The notes under the pieces were generated by a model, which did no database searches, had not been told where the DNA came from, and saw nothing but the letters and a program-made list of their open reading frames with translations. A DNA stretch of 64,000 nt. Source: Burkholderia sp. L27(2015) (GTDB taxonomy: Bacteria; Pseudomonadota; Gammaproteobacteria; Burkholderiales; Burkholderiaceae). Shown here piece after piece: positions 34,903 through 43,765 of the stretch. The stretch lies in contig NZ_LMUX01000004.1 of assembly GCF_009765705.1 (NCBI RefSeq), positions 62,001-126,000 on the forward strand, in the 5' to 3' direction. The number at the start of each line of letters is the position of its first letter. Within the stretch, counting starts at the first letter, position 1. The translations under genes and the position numbers were made by a program.

Positions 34903-35382
34903 TCAAAACACCAATAAGCCGTCCGTTTTAACCTCGTTCATCACAAAAAACGTCCTGACCTGCCGAACATTGGGGAGGCTCAGGATGTTTTTGCTGTGAA
35001 ACACATTGAACGCCGCGAGGTCGCGCACCCGCACTTTCAGAAAATAATCGACATCCCCGGCTACCAGAAAACACTCCAGCACCTGTGGCAGCTCTCGCGC
35101 TGCCTTCTCGAACTCGCTGAAGCTTTGCTGCGTCGATCGATCGAGCACCACACCAACGAGAACGACGACCGCACGCTGCACCGCTTGGGGATTGATCAAG
35201 GCGCGCACCGATTGAATCACTTTCTCATCGAACAGACGTTTGGTGCGATTCCAGCAAGCGGCGGGACTCAAGCCGATTTCCTTGGCCAAATCGGCGTTGC
35301 TCACGCGTCCGTCGGCTTGCAGCGCCCGCAGGATTTTCTTGTCGACGGAATCCAGCACCGGTGTAATTTGCGACGAATCCAT
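34903..35382 (-). CDS. acdR: Lrp/AsnC-type regulator, likely AcdR
   Basis: This 159-aa protein has an N-terminal helix-turn-helix (about 10-60: LDSVDKKILRALQADGRVSN, ADLAKEIGLSPAACWNRTKR) and a C-terminal RAM/ligand-binding domain (about 75-150; VECFLV-type VLECFLVAGDVDYFLKVRVR). The gene is divergent from acdS with 157 bp between, the arrangement known for AcdR in Pseudomonas and Burkholderia, where the regulator turns on ACC deaminase in the presence of its substrate. The name rests on this context. Confidence 0.85.
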   Translation of the reverse strand: MDSSQITPVLDSVDKKILRALQADGRVSNADLAKEIGLSPAACWNRTKRLFDEKVIQSVRALINPQAVQRAVVVLVGVVLDRSTQQSFSEFEKAARELPQVLECFLVAGDVDYFLKVRVRDLAAFNVFHSKNILSLPNVRQVRTFFVMNEVKTDGLLVF

Positions 35383-35386
35383 AAAA

Positions 35387-35421
35387 ATATCCTCTTGTTG
35401 ATCGCCTATTTTTAAGGATAT
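35387..35421. promoter_or_regulatory. Inverted repeat in the acdR-acdS gap
   Basis: ATATCCT (35387-35393) and AGGATAT (35415-35421) form a 7-bp dyad with a 21-bp spacer, immediately before the acdR start. Widely spaced half-sites would suit an Lrp octamer. The site is a candidate only. Confidence 0.4.
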
Positions 35422-35539
35422 CCGTTTCTATAACGAGCAATAGAAGATATTTATTCGAAACCGAGATGTTGATTAAAAAGCACCTTCCCCGGCATTTTTC
35501 CTAGAATTTTCCTACCGTTCCCACGAAACAGGAGATTCC

Positions 35540-36553
35540 ATGTCACTCAATCTTGAAAGCCGCTTCGGCCGCATCAAGCTCGGTTATTTTCCCTCCCCGC
35601 TGCAACGCCTGAATCGGCTTTCCGAAGCATTGGGCGTGTCGGTTTGGGCCAAGCGCGATGATGTGTCGTCCGGCCTGGCATACGGTGGCAACAAAATCCG
35701 CAAGCTTGAATGGTTGGCGGCGCAAGCGCTCAAGCAGGGCTGCGATACCTTGGTCTCCATCGGTAATATCCAGTCGAATCACACGCGCCAGGTCGCGGCG
35801 GTAGCTGCCTTCTTGGGCATGCGATGCAGGCTGGTGCAGGAAGAATGGACGCATTGGGAAAACCCGGTCTATGACAAGGTCGGCAACATTTTGCTATCCC
35901 GTTTGATGGGCGCCGAGACCTTGCTCGAAGGCGAGGGCTATTCGACCGAAGTCAAGCCAACCTGGGAGCGCGCGCTCGAGCAGGTGCGTCGCGACGGGGG
36001 CAAGCCGTATGCGATTCCAGCCGGCGCATCGGACCATCCGCTGGGCGGCCTCGGGTACGCCAATTTTGCGGATGAACTGGCGCTGCAGGAGAAAGAACAA
36101 GGTGTGTTTTTTGAAACCATTATCACCGCGACCTGCACCGGGTCGACCCAGGGTGGCATGGTGGCCGGTTTCAAGGCGCAGGACCGCCCGCGCCGGCTGA
36201 TCGGTGTGGACACCGCGTGCAACGCCGACATGACGCGCAGGGCCGTCACCAAGATCGCGCGCGCGACAGCCGAACTGATCGGCATCGAGCGGACCATCGA
36301 GGATGCCGACGTCATCATCGATCCGCGTTTTGCAGGGCCTGACTACGGTTTGCCCGACGAGCCGACGATAGCCGCAATCCGCATGGCGGCCCGACTGGAG
36401 GGCATGCTGACGGACCCTGTGTATGAGGGCAAGTCGATGGCTGGATTGATCGCGATGGCGAAATCGGGGGAACTGAAAAAGGGCTCGGACGTGCTGTATG
36501 TCCATCTGGGCGGAGCGCCGGCTTTGAACGCTTATTACGATGCGTTCGCTTAG
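35540..36553 (+). CDS. acdS: 1-aminocyclopropane-1-carboxylate deaminase
   Basis: This 337-aa PLP enzyme has the PLP lysine at Lys52 (YGGNKIRKLEW) and Ser79 in IQSNHTRQVAAVAA. The residues that separate ACC deaminase from D-cysteine desulfhydrase are present, each shifted by one relative to the reference numbering: Tyr295-Glu296 in DPVYEGKS and Leu323 in VHLGGAPALN (reference Tyr294, Glu295, Leu322). It cleaves the ethylene precursor ACC to ammonia and 2-oxobutanoate, a plant-association trait. AGGAG precedes the ATG and an Lrp-type acdR gene is divergent. The N-terminus diverges from the best-studied AcdS, so a low activity or other substrate is possible. Confidence 0.85.
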   Translation: MSLNLESRFGRIKLGYFPSPLQRLNRLSEALGVSVWAKRDDVSSGLAYGGNKIRKLEWLAAQALKQGCDTLVSIGNIQSNHTRQVAAVAAFLGMRCRLVQEEWTHWENPVYDKVGNILLSRLMGAETLLEGEGYSTEVKPTWERALEQVRRDGGKPYAIPAGASDHPLGGLGYANFADELALQEKEQGVFFETIITATCTGSTQGGMVAGFKAQDRPRRLIGVDTACNADMTRRAVTKIARATAELIGIERTIEDADVIIDPRFAGPDYGLPDEPTIAAIRMAARLEGMLTDPVYEGKSMAGLIAMAKSGELKKGSDVLYVHLGGAPALNAYYDAFA

Positions 36554-36772
36554 CGAGCTTTGCCGCAGGCGTGGCGATGGGCCACGCGGATCGCGTCGCT
36601 AAATGGTGTATGCGCGTGTGCGTGGCTGATTTCCAATAGAATTTGGTTTAAACCGGCGCGATGACGACTTTCGCGCCATCCGAATTCTATCCGCGCATTC
36701 GACGCATGGACGGCACGTGTTCCCGCGTGCCTGCTGCCGTTTGTCGTTCGTCTGCGCACCGATACTGAGCCA

Positions 36773-37657
36773 ATGAACAACTACAACGACGCATTGAAAG
36801 AGATCGCTCGCTTGGACGAGACGTCGCGCCACTACGATATCGCGATACCGGGCGGTGGCAAGATGCGCTGGCGGCGTTTCGGTGCGGGCGAGCCGCTGGT
36901 TTTGATCCATGGTGGCCATGGCAGTTGGCTGCACTGGGCTCGTAACATCGAGCAATTGGCACAACACTACACGGTGTGGGTGCCCGATCTACCCGGTTTT
37001 GGAGAATCCGACGAGGCGCGCGGCGATGCTCCGATGGATGCCTTGCTCGATGCGGCCGTGCTGGCGCTCGATCAACTGGTTGGCGCGCAGGTGCCGGTGG
37101 ATATCGTCGGCTTCTCGTTCGGCACTCTGGTGACCATGCAGCTCGCGGTGCGGCGCCCGGTGCGCCGGTTGGCCTTGCTGGGGGTTGCCGGCCATGGCGG
37201 CGCGCGCCGGCCGTTCCCGGCGATGGTCAATTGGCGGCTGGTAGAGGGCGTGATCGAACGTCGCGATGCCTTGACTCGCAACATGAAGGATTTTATGTTG
37301 TACGACGCTGCCGTGGCGGATCCGCTTGCGATCGCGGTTTACGAATTGTCCTGCGTCGCGACGCGTTTTCGCAGCAAGGACATCGCGTTGACGGCATCGT
37401 TGCGGCCCATGCTGGAAAAGTTGCGTGATGTCCCGGTGCTGGCGATATGGGGGGACCAGGACGTGACCCTGGCTGACCCCGGCGCAATGGCTCGTCAAAT
37501 CTCGGCGGGGTTACCGAATACCCACTGGTACGGCGTTCCGGGCAGTGGGCACTGGGTGCAGTACGAGAGCGCGCGTGAAATCAATCATGCGCTGCTGGGT
37601 TGGTTGGCCAACGGCGCATTACCGCGAGAACTGATCGATCTAACCCGGTTGATCTAA
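36773..37657 (+). CDS. Alpha/beta hydrolase
   Basis: This 294-aa protein has the hydrolase fold: oxyanion region LIHGGHGSWLHW (45-56), nucleophile elbow VGFSFGTLV (Ser115), acid region IWGDQDVTLAD, and the catalytic His in PGSGHWVQYE. Substrate is unknown; the general pattern resembles meta-cleavage product hydrolases and esterases. The last codons share a GATCTAACC repeat with the stop codon. It is preceded by a 219-bp gap with no visible gene. Confidence 0.85.
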   Translation: MNNYNDALKEIARLDETSRHYDIAIPGGGKMRWRRFGAGEPLVLIHGGHGSWLHWARNIEQLAQHYTVWVPDLPGFGESDEARGDAPMDALLDAAVLALDQLVGAQVPVDIVGFSFGTLVTMQLAVRRPVRRLALLGVAGHGGARRPFPAMVNWRLVEGVIERRDALTRNMKDFMLYDAAVADPLAIAVYELSCVATRFRSKDIALTASLRPMLEKLRDVPVLAIWGDQDVTLADPGAMARQISAGLPNTHWYGVPGSGHWVQYESAREINHALLGWLANGALPRELIDLTRLI

Positions 37658-37709
37658 CCGTCGATCGAGTGACCCAAATAGGTTATCGAAGCCAAATAAG
37701 TTATCGAAG
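37637..37709. repeat. Short tandem duplications over the hydrolase 3' end
   Basis: GATCTAACC occurs at 37637 and 37651 (14-bp offset). The second copy provides the in-frame TAA stop, the first the same TAA out of frame. Just after it an 18-bp unit, CCAAATAGGTTATCGAAG, is repeated at 37674 and 37692 with one change. Confidence 0.8.
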
Positions 37710-37866
37710 CGAAATTCAATGACTCCCCGATTGCCGCAGTTCGAAATGAGAGCGCAGGGTCGAGTCGATCTGCCTTTTGCACAGCCGTGATGCCGATTTA
37801 GCGTTCAACAGGCGTGTCGATGTTAGCGCTATACAATGGCGGGGTAAAACCAACAAGGACACAACT

Positions 37867-39300
37867 ATGTATTCTGACGTTAAGCTTTTCATCAACGGCG
37901 AATGGTCTGAAGGTTCCGAGGGCAAAAGCGAACCCATTTTCAACCCAGCGACGGGGCAGTCTATCGGCCGTCTCGCGCATGCCAGCCGGGCCGACCTCGA
38001 CCACGCGCTCGCGGCCGCGCAAAAGGGCTTCGACACATGGCGCAAAGTGTCGGCCTTCGATCGTTACAAACTGCTGCGCAAAGCCGCGGACATCATCCGC
38101 AGCCGCGCCGACACGATCAGCCAGTTGATGACGCAAGAGCAGGGCAAGCCGCTGGCTGAAGCCCGCATGGAAACCGTGGCGGCTGGCGACATCATGGACT
38201 GGTTCGCCGAAGAAGCGCGCCGTACCTATGGCCGCATCGTGCCGGCACGCGCCGAAGGTGTGATGCAATTGGTGATCAAGGAGCCGGTGGGTCCGGTAGC
38301 CGCATTCACGCCGTGGAATTTCCCGATCAACCAGGCGGTGCGCAAGGTATCGGCCGCATTGGCTGCCGGATGCTCGGTGATTCTCAAGGGGCCCGAAGAA
38401 ACGCCGGCCAGTTGCGCTGCGTTGATCCAGGCTTACGTCGACGCCGGGATTCCCGCTGGCGTCGTGGGTCTTGTATTTGGGGTGCCCTCCGAAATTTCCG
38501 AATACCTGATCCCGCATCCGGTGATCCGCAAGGTGACGTTCACCGGTTCCACGCCGGTGGGCAAGAAACTGGCGGCGCTGGCTGGCCTGCACATGAAGCG
38601 CATCACGATGGAACTCGGCGGCCACGCCCCGGCGATCGTGTTCGAAGACGCCGATGTGGATGCCGCGGTGAAGCAATTGGCTGCATCGAAATTTCGCAAT
38701 GCCGGTCAAGTGTGCGTTTCGCCGACGCGCTTCCTGGTGCACGAATCGGTTTATGCGCGCTTTGTCGACGGCTTCGTCGCGGCAGCCAAGGCCATCAAGG
38801 TAGGCGACGGCACCGACGCGGGTACCCGGATGGGGCCGCTGGCCAACGGCCGCCGCGTCGAAGCGATGCAAATGCTGCTGGACGACGCCACCTCGCACGG
38901 CGCGAAAATCGCGACCGGCGGCAAGCGCATCGGCACGCAAGGCAACTTCTTCGAGCCGACCGTGCTGGTCGATGTGCCAAGCCAAGCACGCATCATGAGC
39001 GAAGAGCCGTTCGGCCCGATCGCACCTATCGTGCCGTTCTCCAGTTTCGATGAAGTGGTGCAAGAGGCGAATCGTTTGCCGTTCGGTTTGGCGGCGTATG
39101 CGTACACGCGGTCATTGAAAACGGCTAACGCGATCGGTTCGGCGTTCGAAAGCGGCATGGTCTCGATCAACCACTTGGGCTTGGCCTTACCGGAAGTGCC
39201 GTTTGGCGGCGTCAAGGATTCCGGTTATGGGTCTGAAGGCGGTTCGGAAGCTATCGAAGCGTATTTGAATACCAAGTTCGTGACGCAAGTCGGCTTCTAA
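37867..39300 (+). CDS. NAD(P)-dependent aldehyde dehydrogenase, succinate-semialdehyde dehydrogenase type
   Basis: From ATG 37867 (AAGGA upstream) the protein has 477 residues. ALDH catalytic residues are Asn151 (FTPWNFP), Glu249 ([11 protein letters not shown]) and Cys283 (RNAGQVC). The sequence around [20 protein letters not shown] and the 477-residue length fit succinate/2-oxoglutarate semialdehyde dehydrogenases. It oxidises the semialdehyde to the acid with NAD(P). No transaminase gene is adjacent, so the in vivo substrate is uncertain. Confidence 0.85.
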   Translation: MYSDVKLFINGEWSEGSEGKSEPIFNPATGQSIGRLAHASRADLDHALAAAQKGFDTWRKVSAFDRYKLLRKAADIIRSRADTISQLMTQEQGKPLAEARMETVAAGDIMDWFAEEARRTYGRIVPARAEGVMQLVIKEPVGPVAAFTPWNFPINQAVRKVSAALAAGCSVILKGPEETPASCAALIQAYVDAGIPAGVVGLVFGVPSEISEYLIPHPVIRKVTFTGSTPVGKKLAALAGLHMKRITMELGGHAPAIVFEDADVDAAVKQLAASKFRNAGQVCVSPTRFLVHESVYARFVDGFVAAAKAIKVGDGTDAGTRMGPLANGRRVEAMQMLLDDATSHGAKIATGGKRIGTQGNFFEPTVLVDVPSQARIMSEEPFGPIAPIVPFSSFDEVVQEANRLPFGLAAYAYTRSLKTANAIGSAFESGMVSINHLGLALPEVPFGGVKDSGYGSEGGSEAIEAYLNTKFVTQVGF

Positions 39301-39400
39301 TACTCGATCTTTATTTTGCGGGTTGTATAGCCCCGCTTTAGCCGGGCAGCCGGTTGCCGGCTCGGGGCGCCCCGCGCATTATCGAGAACACACGCATTCT

Positions 39401-39613
39401 ATGAGCCACCAAGACAACAATCCGTTGCACGGCGTCACCCTCGAGGCCATTCTCGTCAAACTGGTCGAACACTACGGATGGGACGGACTCGCTCGCAAGA
39501 TCGATATACGCTGTTTCAAAAGCGACCCCAGCATCAAATCCAGCCTGACCTTCTTGCGCAAGACGCCCTGGGCCAGGGAAAGGGTCGAGCAATTGTTCGT
39601 CGCGCTAAAGTAA
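39401..39613 (+). CDS. VF530 family DNA-binding protein (DUF2132)
   Basis: From ATG 39401 the protein has 70 residues and matches VF530: [60 protein letters not shown]. The fold is a small helical domain with DNA-binding potential, named after a Vibrio protein. It is conserved as a stand-alone gene. The longer in-frame start at 39323 is not family-like. Confidence 0.9.
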   Translation: MSHQDNNPLHGVTLEAILVKLVEHYGWDGLARKIDIRCFKSDPSIKSSLTFLRKTPWARERVEQLFVALK

Positions 39614-39735
39614 AAGCCGCGTTGCAACCTTCGGGGTGTTCAGCCCCTGTTCAGCCTCTGCTTGGTCCCGGTTTTACGCGGTGCTTGCGCATCTCTTTTT
39701 CCGCGTTTATGATCCACACGTTCTTACCGATATCG

Positions 39736-39955
39736 CGGGAGAGCCTGCGCTGACCAGCGCGGCGCCGATGGAGCAACCGCCCCGGAAACTCTCAGGCAAA
39801 AGGACCGCGATGTTAGAACATCTGGAGAGCGACGCGAGCTAGCGTCCACCGAAGGGGATTTCACGCTGAGCCTATAGCGTGGATGAAACTCTCAGGTACA
39901 CAGACAGATGGGGCGTAGCAGCCGTTATCGGCTTTCTTACGTCACCTGTCTGGAG
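39736..39955 (+). promoter_or_regulatory. Tandem glycine riboswitch with SD-masking expression platform
   Basis: Two aptamers are visible. The first (39736-39809) has GCGGGAGAGCC at its start and AACTCTCAGGCAAAAGGAC at its end. The second (39821-39908) has TCTGGAGAGCGACGC, CACCGAAGGGG, and AACTCTCAGGTACACAGACA. The linker is short, as in cooperative glycine riboswitches. P1 of aptamer 2 pairs CATCTG (39819-39824) with CAGATG (39905-39910). The alternative pairs CAGACAGATG (39901-39910) with CACCTGTCTG (39944-39953), which abuts the GGAG SD of dadA. Glycine binding should therefore release the SD, an ON switch. Confidence 0.9.
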
Positions 39956-39965
39956 AATCAATCAA

Positions 39966-41198
39966 ATGTCTCATATCGCCGTCATCGGCGCCGGAATCAC
40001 CGGCGTCACCACTGCGCACGCCCTTATCGAGCGCGGCTTCCAAGTCACTGTGATCGATCGTCATCGTTATGCTGCGATGGAAACGTCGTTTGCCAACGGT
40101 GGGCAGCTATCGGCCAGCAATGCCGAAGTCTGGAACAGCGCCGCGACCGTAATGAAAGGATTGCGCTGGATGTTCACCCGCGACGCGCCTCTGCTGCTCA
40201 ACCCGATACCCACCTGGCACAAGTATTCGTGGATGGCGGAATTCGTCAGCCAGATTCCGAACTACCGGGCCAACACGATAGAAACGACCCGGCTTGCCAT
40301 CGAAGCGCGCAAGCATCTGTTCGCCATGGCCGAGCAGGAGAACGTGCAGTTCGACCTGGAACGCCGAGGGATACTGCATGTGTACCACGATAAGAAAAGT
40401 TTCGACGCCGCTGCGCAGGTCAACACGCTGCTGATGGCGGGAGGTCTGGAGCGCAGGGCAGTTACGCCGGAGGAAATCAAACAGATCGAACCGACCGTGC
40501 AAGGTTCGTTTTACGGCGGCTTTTTTACCCCGTCCGACTGTACCGGCGATATTCACAAATTCACGCGAGGCTTGGCGCAAGCGTGCCAGCGCCGCGGCGT
40601 CGACTTCCGGTTCGACACCGCCATCACGTCCATCACCCCGGTCGAGGGCAAATTCGACATCGCGCTTGTGCATCAGCCCGAGCAGGTGGAACACGTCAGT
40701 TCGACCGAGACCATCCGCTTTGATCGCGTGGTTGTGTGTGCCGGTGTCGGCAGTCGCGCGATCGCCGCGATGCTTGGCGATCGCGTTAATATCTATCCGG
40801 TAAAAGGATATTCGATTACGGTGTGCATGGACGATGCGCAGAGTCAGCAAGGCGCGCCGCGAGTGAGTCTGCTCGATGACGCGGCCAAGATCGTCACGAG
40901 CCGTCTGGGCAATGATCGCTTTCGCGTAGCGGGCACAGCCGAAATCAATGGGATCAACCGCGATATTCGAGCGGACCGGATCAAGCCGCTGGTTGACTGG
41001 ACGCGACGCCATTTCGGCGCGATCGACACCGCGAAGGTCATTCCGTGGAGCGGCTTGCGGCCGATGTTGCCGAACATGTTGCCCAGGGTCAGCGCGGGGC
41101 GCCATCGCGGCGTGTACTACAACACGGGGCATGGCCACCTGGGTTGGACTTTGTCTGCCGCGACGGCCCAATTGGCGGCAGGATTGGTTGCTGCATGA
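39966..41198 (+). CDS. dadA: FAD-dependent D-amino acid dehydrogenase (DadA family)
   Basis: From ATG 39966 the protein has 410 residues. It starts MSHIAVIGAGITGVTTAHAL, the FAD-binding GxGxxG fingerprint, followed by TSFANGGQLSASNAEVW and the C-terminal GVYYNTGHGHLGWTLSAATA, which are typical of DadA. It oxidises D-amino acids (or glycine-like substrates) with electrons passing to the respiratory chain. It is directly under the glycine riboswitch and is followed by alkB 13 bp later. Because glycine is the ligand, glycine itself or D-amino acids related to its metabolism are the likely substrates; the sequence does not tell which. Confidence 0.88.
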   Translation: MSHIAVIGAGITGVTTAHALIERGFQVTVIDRHRYAAMETSFANGGQLSASNAEVWNSAATVMKGLRWMFTRDAPLLLNPIPTWHKYSWMAEFVSQIPNYRANTIETTRLAIEARKHLFAMAEQENVQFDLERRGILHVYHDKKSFDAAAQVNTLLMAGGLERRAVTPEEIKQIEPTVQGSFYGGFFTPSDCTGDIHKFTRGLAQACQRRGVDFRFDTAITSITPVEGKFDIALVHQPEQVEHVSSTETIRFDRVVVCAGVGSRAIAAMLGDRVNIYPVKGYSITVCMDDAQSQQGAPRVSLLDDAAKIVTSRLGNDRFRVAGTAEINGINRDIRADRIKPLVDWTRRHFGAIDTAKVIPWSGLRPMLPNMLPRVSAGRHRGVYYNTGHGHLGWTLSAATAQLAAGLVAA

Positions 41199-41211
41199 GG
41201 GAGTTTGTGTA

Positions 41212-41895
41212 ATGTCTGTGGAACCCGGTGCCGTCAGTGCCATCGCGCGAGGATTATTCGACGAGATAGAGCCGAACCGGCAATGGTGCGAAGCGCTGTG
41301 CCCAGGTGCGGTGGTGCTGCGTGGTTTTGCGGTGGCGAAGGAGAGGGCGCTGTTTGATGGGTTGGCTGCGATTATCGAGCAAGCGCCGTTTCGCAACATG
41401 GTCACACCGGGCGGGTTGCGTATGTCGGTGGCCATGACCAATTGCGGCGCGCTAGGTTGGGTGACGGATCGGGGCGGCTACCGTTACGACGCTTGCGATC
41501 CGCAGAGCGGCAGACCGTGGCCGGCCATCCCGGAAGTGTTTGCTGTCCTTGCGCGAGAGGCTGCCGCCGATGCCGGGTTTGCAGACTTTGCGCCCGACGC
41601 GTGCCTGGTCAATCGCTACGAACCGGGGGCGCGGATGTCCTTGCATCAGGACAAGGACGAACATGACTTCATGCAGCCCATCGTCTCGGTCTCGCTCGGC
41701 GTTCCTGCTGTGTTCCTGTTCGGAGGAATGCAACGTAGCGACAAGCCGATGCGCGTTGCGCTGACCCACGGCGACGTCGTGGTGTGGGGCGGTCCGGCGC
41801 GGTTGCGTTTCCACGGTGTCATGCCGCTAAAGCCGAATCAGCACGCAACGTTGGGCGACCAGCGCATCAACCTGACCTTTCGTAAAGCGGGCTAG
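41212..41895 (+). CDS. alkB: AlkB-family alkylated-DNA dioxygenase
   Basis: From ATG 41212 (GGGAG ten bases upstream) the protein has 227 residues, close to E. coli AlkB. The Fe(II)/2-oxoglutarate site is intact: NRYEPG (134-139), His145-x-Asp147 (HQDKDE), His201 and Arg218 (QRINLTFR). The substrate-lid features LGWVTDRGGYRY and GRPWPAIP also match. It would repair 1-methyladenine and 3-methylcytosine by oxidative demethylation, releasing formaldehyde. It is co-transcribed with dadA and so falls under the glycine riboswitch transcript. Confidence 0.92.
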   Translation: MSVEPGAVSAIARGLFDEIEPNRQWCEALCPGAVVLRGFAVAKERALFDGLAAIIEQAPFRNMVTPGGLRMSVAMTNCGALGWVTDRGGYRYDACDPQSGRPWPAIPEVFAVLAREAAADAGFADFAPDACLVNRYEPGARMSLHQDKDEHDFMQPIVSVSLGVPAVFLFGGMQRSDKPMRVALTHGDVVVWGGPARLRFHGVMPLKPNQHATLGDQRINLTFRKAG

Positions 41896-41971
41896 CAGGG
41901 ATGGGCGCGCTAGAAGGCGGTCCCGCACAAGCCGGCGCTGTTTTTTCACCGCATTGGCGCTGCGGCCGAAC

Positions 41972-42144
41972 TCCGTATCCGCTTGGGTACGAAAACAATC
42001 TCACTGCAGTTTTTGAGCTCATTCGTACCTGGTCGGGTACGAATCGGGTTGAATCCCTGGATAAATCATCTCTTCGTACCCGATCCGGTACGAAACGTTA
42101 CATGAAGTCCGTTTCGTGCGAAAATGGTACCGAGCGGGTACGAA
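41972..42144. promoter_or_regulatory. Four HipB operators, regularly spaced
   Basis: Inverted repeats TTCGTACC-N6-GGTACGAA are perfect at 42022-42043 and 42073-42094. Diverged copies with an intact right arm are at 41972-41993 (left arm 6/8) and 42124-42144 (left arm 6/8, 5-bp spacer). Start-to-start distances are 50, 51 and 51 bp, about five helical turns. The last copy overlaps the hipB SD. Confidence 0.85.
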
Positions 42145-42154
42145 GGAGCGAATT

Positions 42155-42442
42155 TTGGGCAATACGGGCGAAATGATTGGTTCCACTGCGGCATTAGCAA
42201 CGTTGGTTCGTGCAGCCAGGTTGCAGCAAGGACTTACGAGGGACACTCTGGCCAATGCGACAGGGTTGTCCCCCAAGTTCATTTCACACGTGGAAGCTGG
42301 CAAGCCTACAGCGCAAATTGGAAAAGTGCTGCAGTTGCTGGCTGAACTCGGGGTGACCTTATGTGCGCACACCTCGATCGATATATCGCATAAAACGATT
42401 TTAGCTGCCACGCAACGACGTCGGTCGCCACATGGAAAATAG
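42155..42442 (+). CDS. hipB: HipB-like antitoxin / XRE repressor
   Basis: The start TTG 42155 is chosen because AAGGAG lies six bases upstream; an ATG at 42173 with no good SD is the alternative. The protein of about 95 residues has an XRE helix-turn-helix: LATLVRAARLQQGLTRDTLA, NATGLSPKFISHVEAGKPTA and IGKVLQLLAELGVTLCAHT. It binds operators as a dimer and neutralises HipA. The 3' end overlaps hipA by 11 bp, so the two genes are translationally coupled. Operators for autoregulation lie just upstream. Confidence 0.88.
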   Translation: MGNTGEMIGSTAALATLVRAARLQQGLTRDTLANATGLSPKFISHVEAGKPTAQIGKVLQLLAELGVTLCAHTSIDISHKTILAATQRRRSPHGK

Positions 42443-43724
42443 AAAACTTGTCGCGCTCGCGAACGGGCGGCGCGTGGGTACGTTATTCGATACAAATGGC
42501 ATCTGGTCCTTCGTCTACGAGGAGGACTGGGTCAACATGGGCGAGGCATACCCTATTTCGCCAAAGATTCCTCTGGCAGCCGAAACGCTCATTGACGCTT
42601 CGAGCGAGCGGCCGGTCCAGTGGTTTTTCGACAACCTGCTGCCGGAAGAGGCCATGCGTGAGGTCATAGCTCGCGAAGCCAAGGTAGATACAAGCGACGC
42701 GTGGGGACTGCTCTCGTACTTTGGCCGCGAGACGGCCGGCGCGTTGACACTACTCGGTGAAGACGACATAGAGCCGGCAGGAGGCCGTCAGCCTCTTGCG
42801 TTGGAAGAACTCGAGGCGCGAATTCAGGCAATGCCAGAGCAGGCCCTCACTGCCAGGGCACCTAAACGCATGTCGGCAGCGGGGGCGCAACAAAAACTGC
42901 TGGTGATAATGGAAGGCGAACCGCCCGATTGCGCATTGTTTGAACCGGTGGGGAGCGAGCCTTCCATGCACCTGCTTAAGCCAGATCAACGGACGACCGC
43001 CTATCCTCACTCGGCTGTGAATGAGTTTTTCTGTATGCAGCTTGCGCAGAAGATGGGACTGAATGTTCCACGGACCTATTTTCTTCGCGCTCCCTCTGCC
43101 TGCTACCTCATCGAACGTTTCGATCGCGACAGCTCTACGCAACCTGCCACGCGTCTCCATACACTGGACGCGACTCAACTGCTGGGTATTTCACGTACCT
43201 ACAAGTATCACGAAGCAAATGTCGAGTCATTGCGACGCTGCATAGCGCTGACAAGCACCAAGGCCGCGACACGGTTGGCCATTTTCAAATGGTCAGTATT
43301 CAACGTGCTCATTGGCAATGCCGATGCGCATCTTAAAAACATCTCTTTTTTCTCCACGAACCGCGGCTATCACCTCGCCCCGTTTTACGACATGGTAAGC
43401 ACGGTCGCCTACAACAACCCAACTTATCAACCTTCGGGCGAACGGTGGCCCAATTGCGAACTGACAATACCCTTGGGGCACGCTAAATTCTTTAATGACG
43501 TTACCCGTGAGGAGGTGCTCTTGTTTGCTGAGCAGTTGGGGTTAAGACGCGCTGGGGCGGAGCATGAGCTTGACGGGTTCTTGATAGGCCTTGACGACAA
43601 GGTTCAAGAAGTGAGGGAGCGGGTCAACATGATTGTGACTCCAAATGCCGGCGAGCGTCGCTTGCTCACCGGTATTGAAGTTAAGCCGCTCCGAGAGATG
43701 GGCAGAAAGCTGAGCCGCGCCTAA
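42432..43724 (+). CDS. hipA: HipA-family serine/threonine kinase toxin
   Basis: This 430-aa kinase has all the E. coli HipA landmarks: RMSAAGAQQKLLV (145-157, Ser148 equivalent to the autophosphorylated Ser150), ATP-contact Lys183 (HLLKPD), YLIERFDR (225-232), catalytic Asp298 in IGNADAHLKNIS (294-305) and metal-binding Asp320 in PFYDMVSTVAY. Full-length with no broken part, so it is probably active and phosphorylates a translation factor to cause dormancy. GC is lower than the flanks, suggesting acquisition with hipB. Confidence 0.93.
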   Translation: MENRKLVALANGRRVGTLFDTNGIWSFVYEEDWVNMGEAYPISPKIPLAAETLIDASSERPVQWFFDNLLPEEAMREVIAREAKVDTSDAWGLLSYFGRETAGALTLLGEDDIEPAGGRQPLALEELEARIQAMPEQALTARAPKRMSAAGAQQKLLVIMEGEPPDCALFEPVGSEPSMHLLKPDQRTTAYPHSAVNEFFCMQLAQKMGLNVPRTYFLRAPSACYLIERFDRDSSTQPATRLHTLDATQLLGISRTYKYHEANVESLRRCIALTSTKAATRLAIFKWSVFNVLIGNADAHLKNISFFSTNRGYHLAPFYDMVSTVAYNNPTYQPSGERWPNCELTIPLGHAKFFNDVTREEVLLFAEQLGLRRAGAEHELDGFLIGLDDKVQEVRERVNMIVTPNAGERRLLTGIEVKPLREMGRKLSRA

Positions 43725-43765
43725 GAGCACGCACAACGCGACGAGTAGACGAGCGCACCCTTGCT

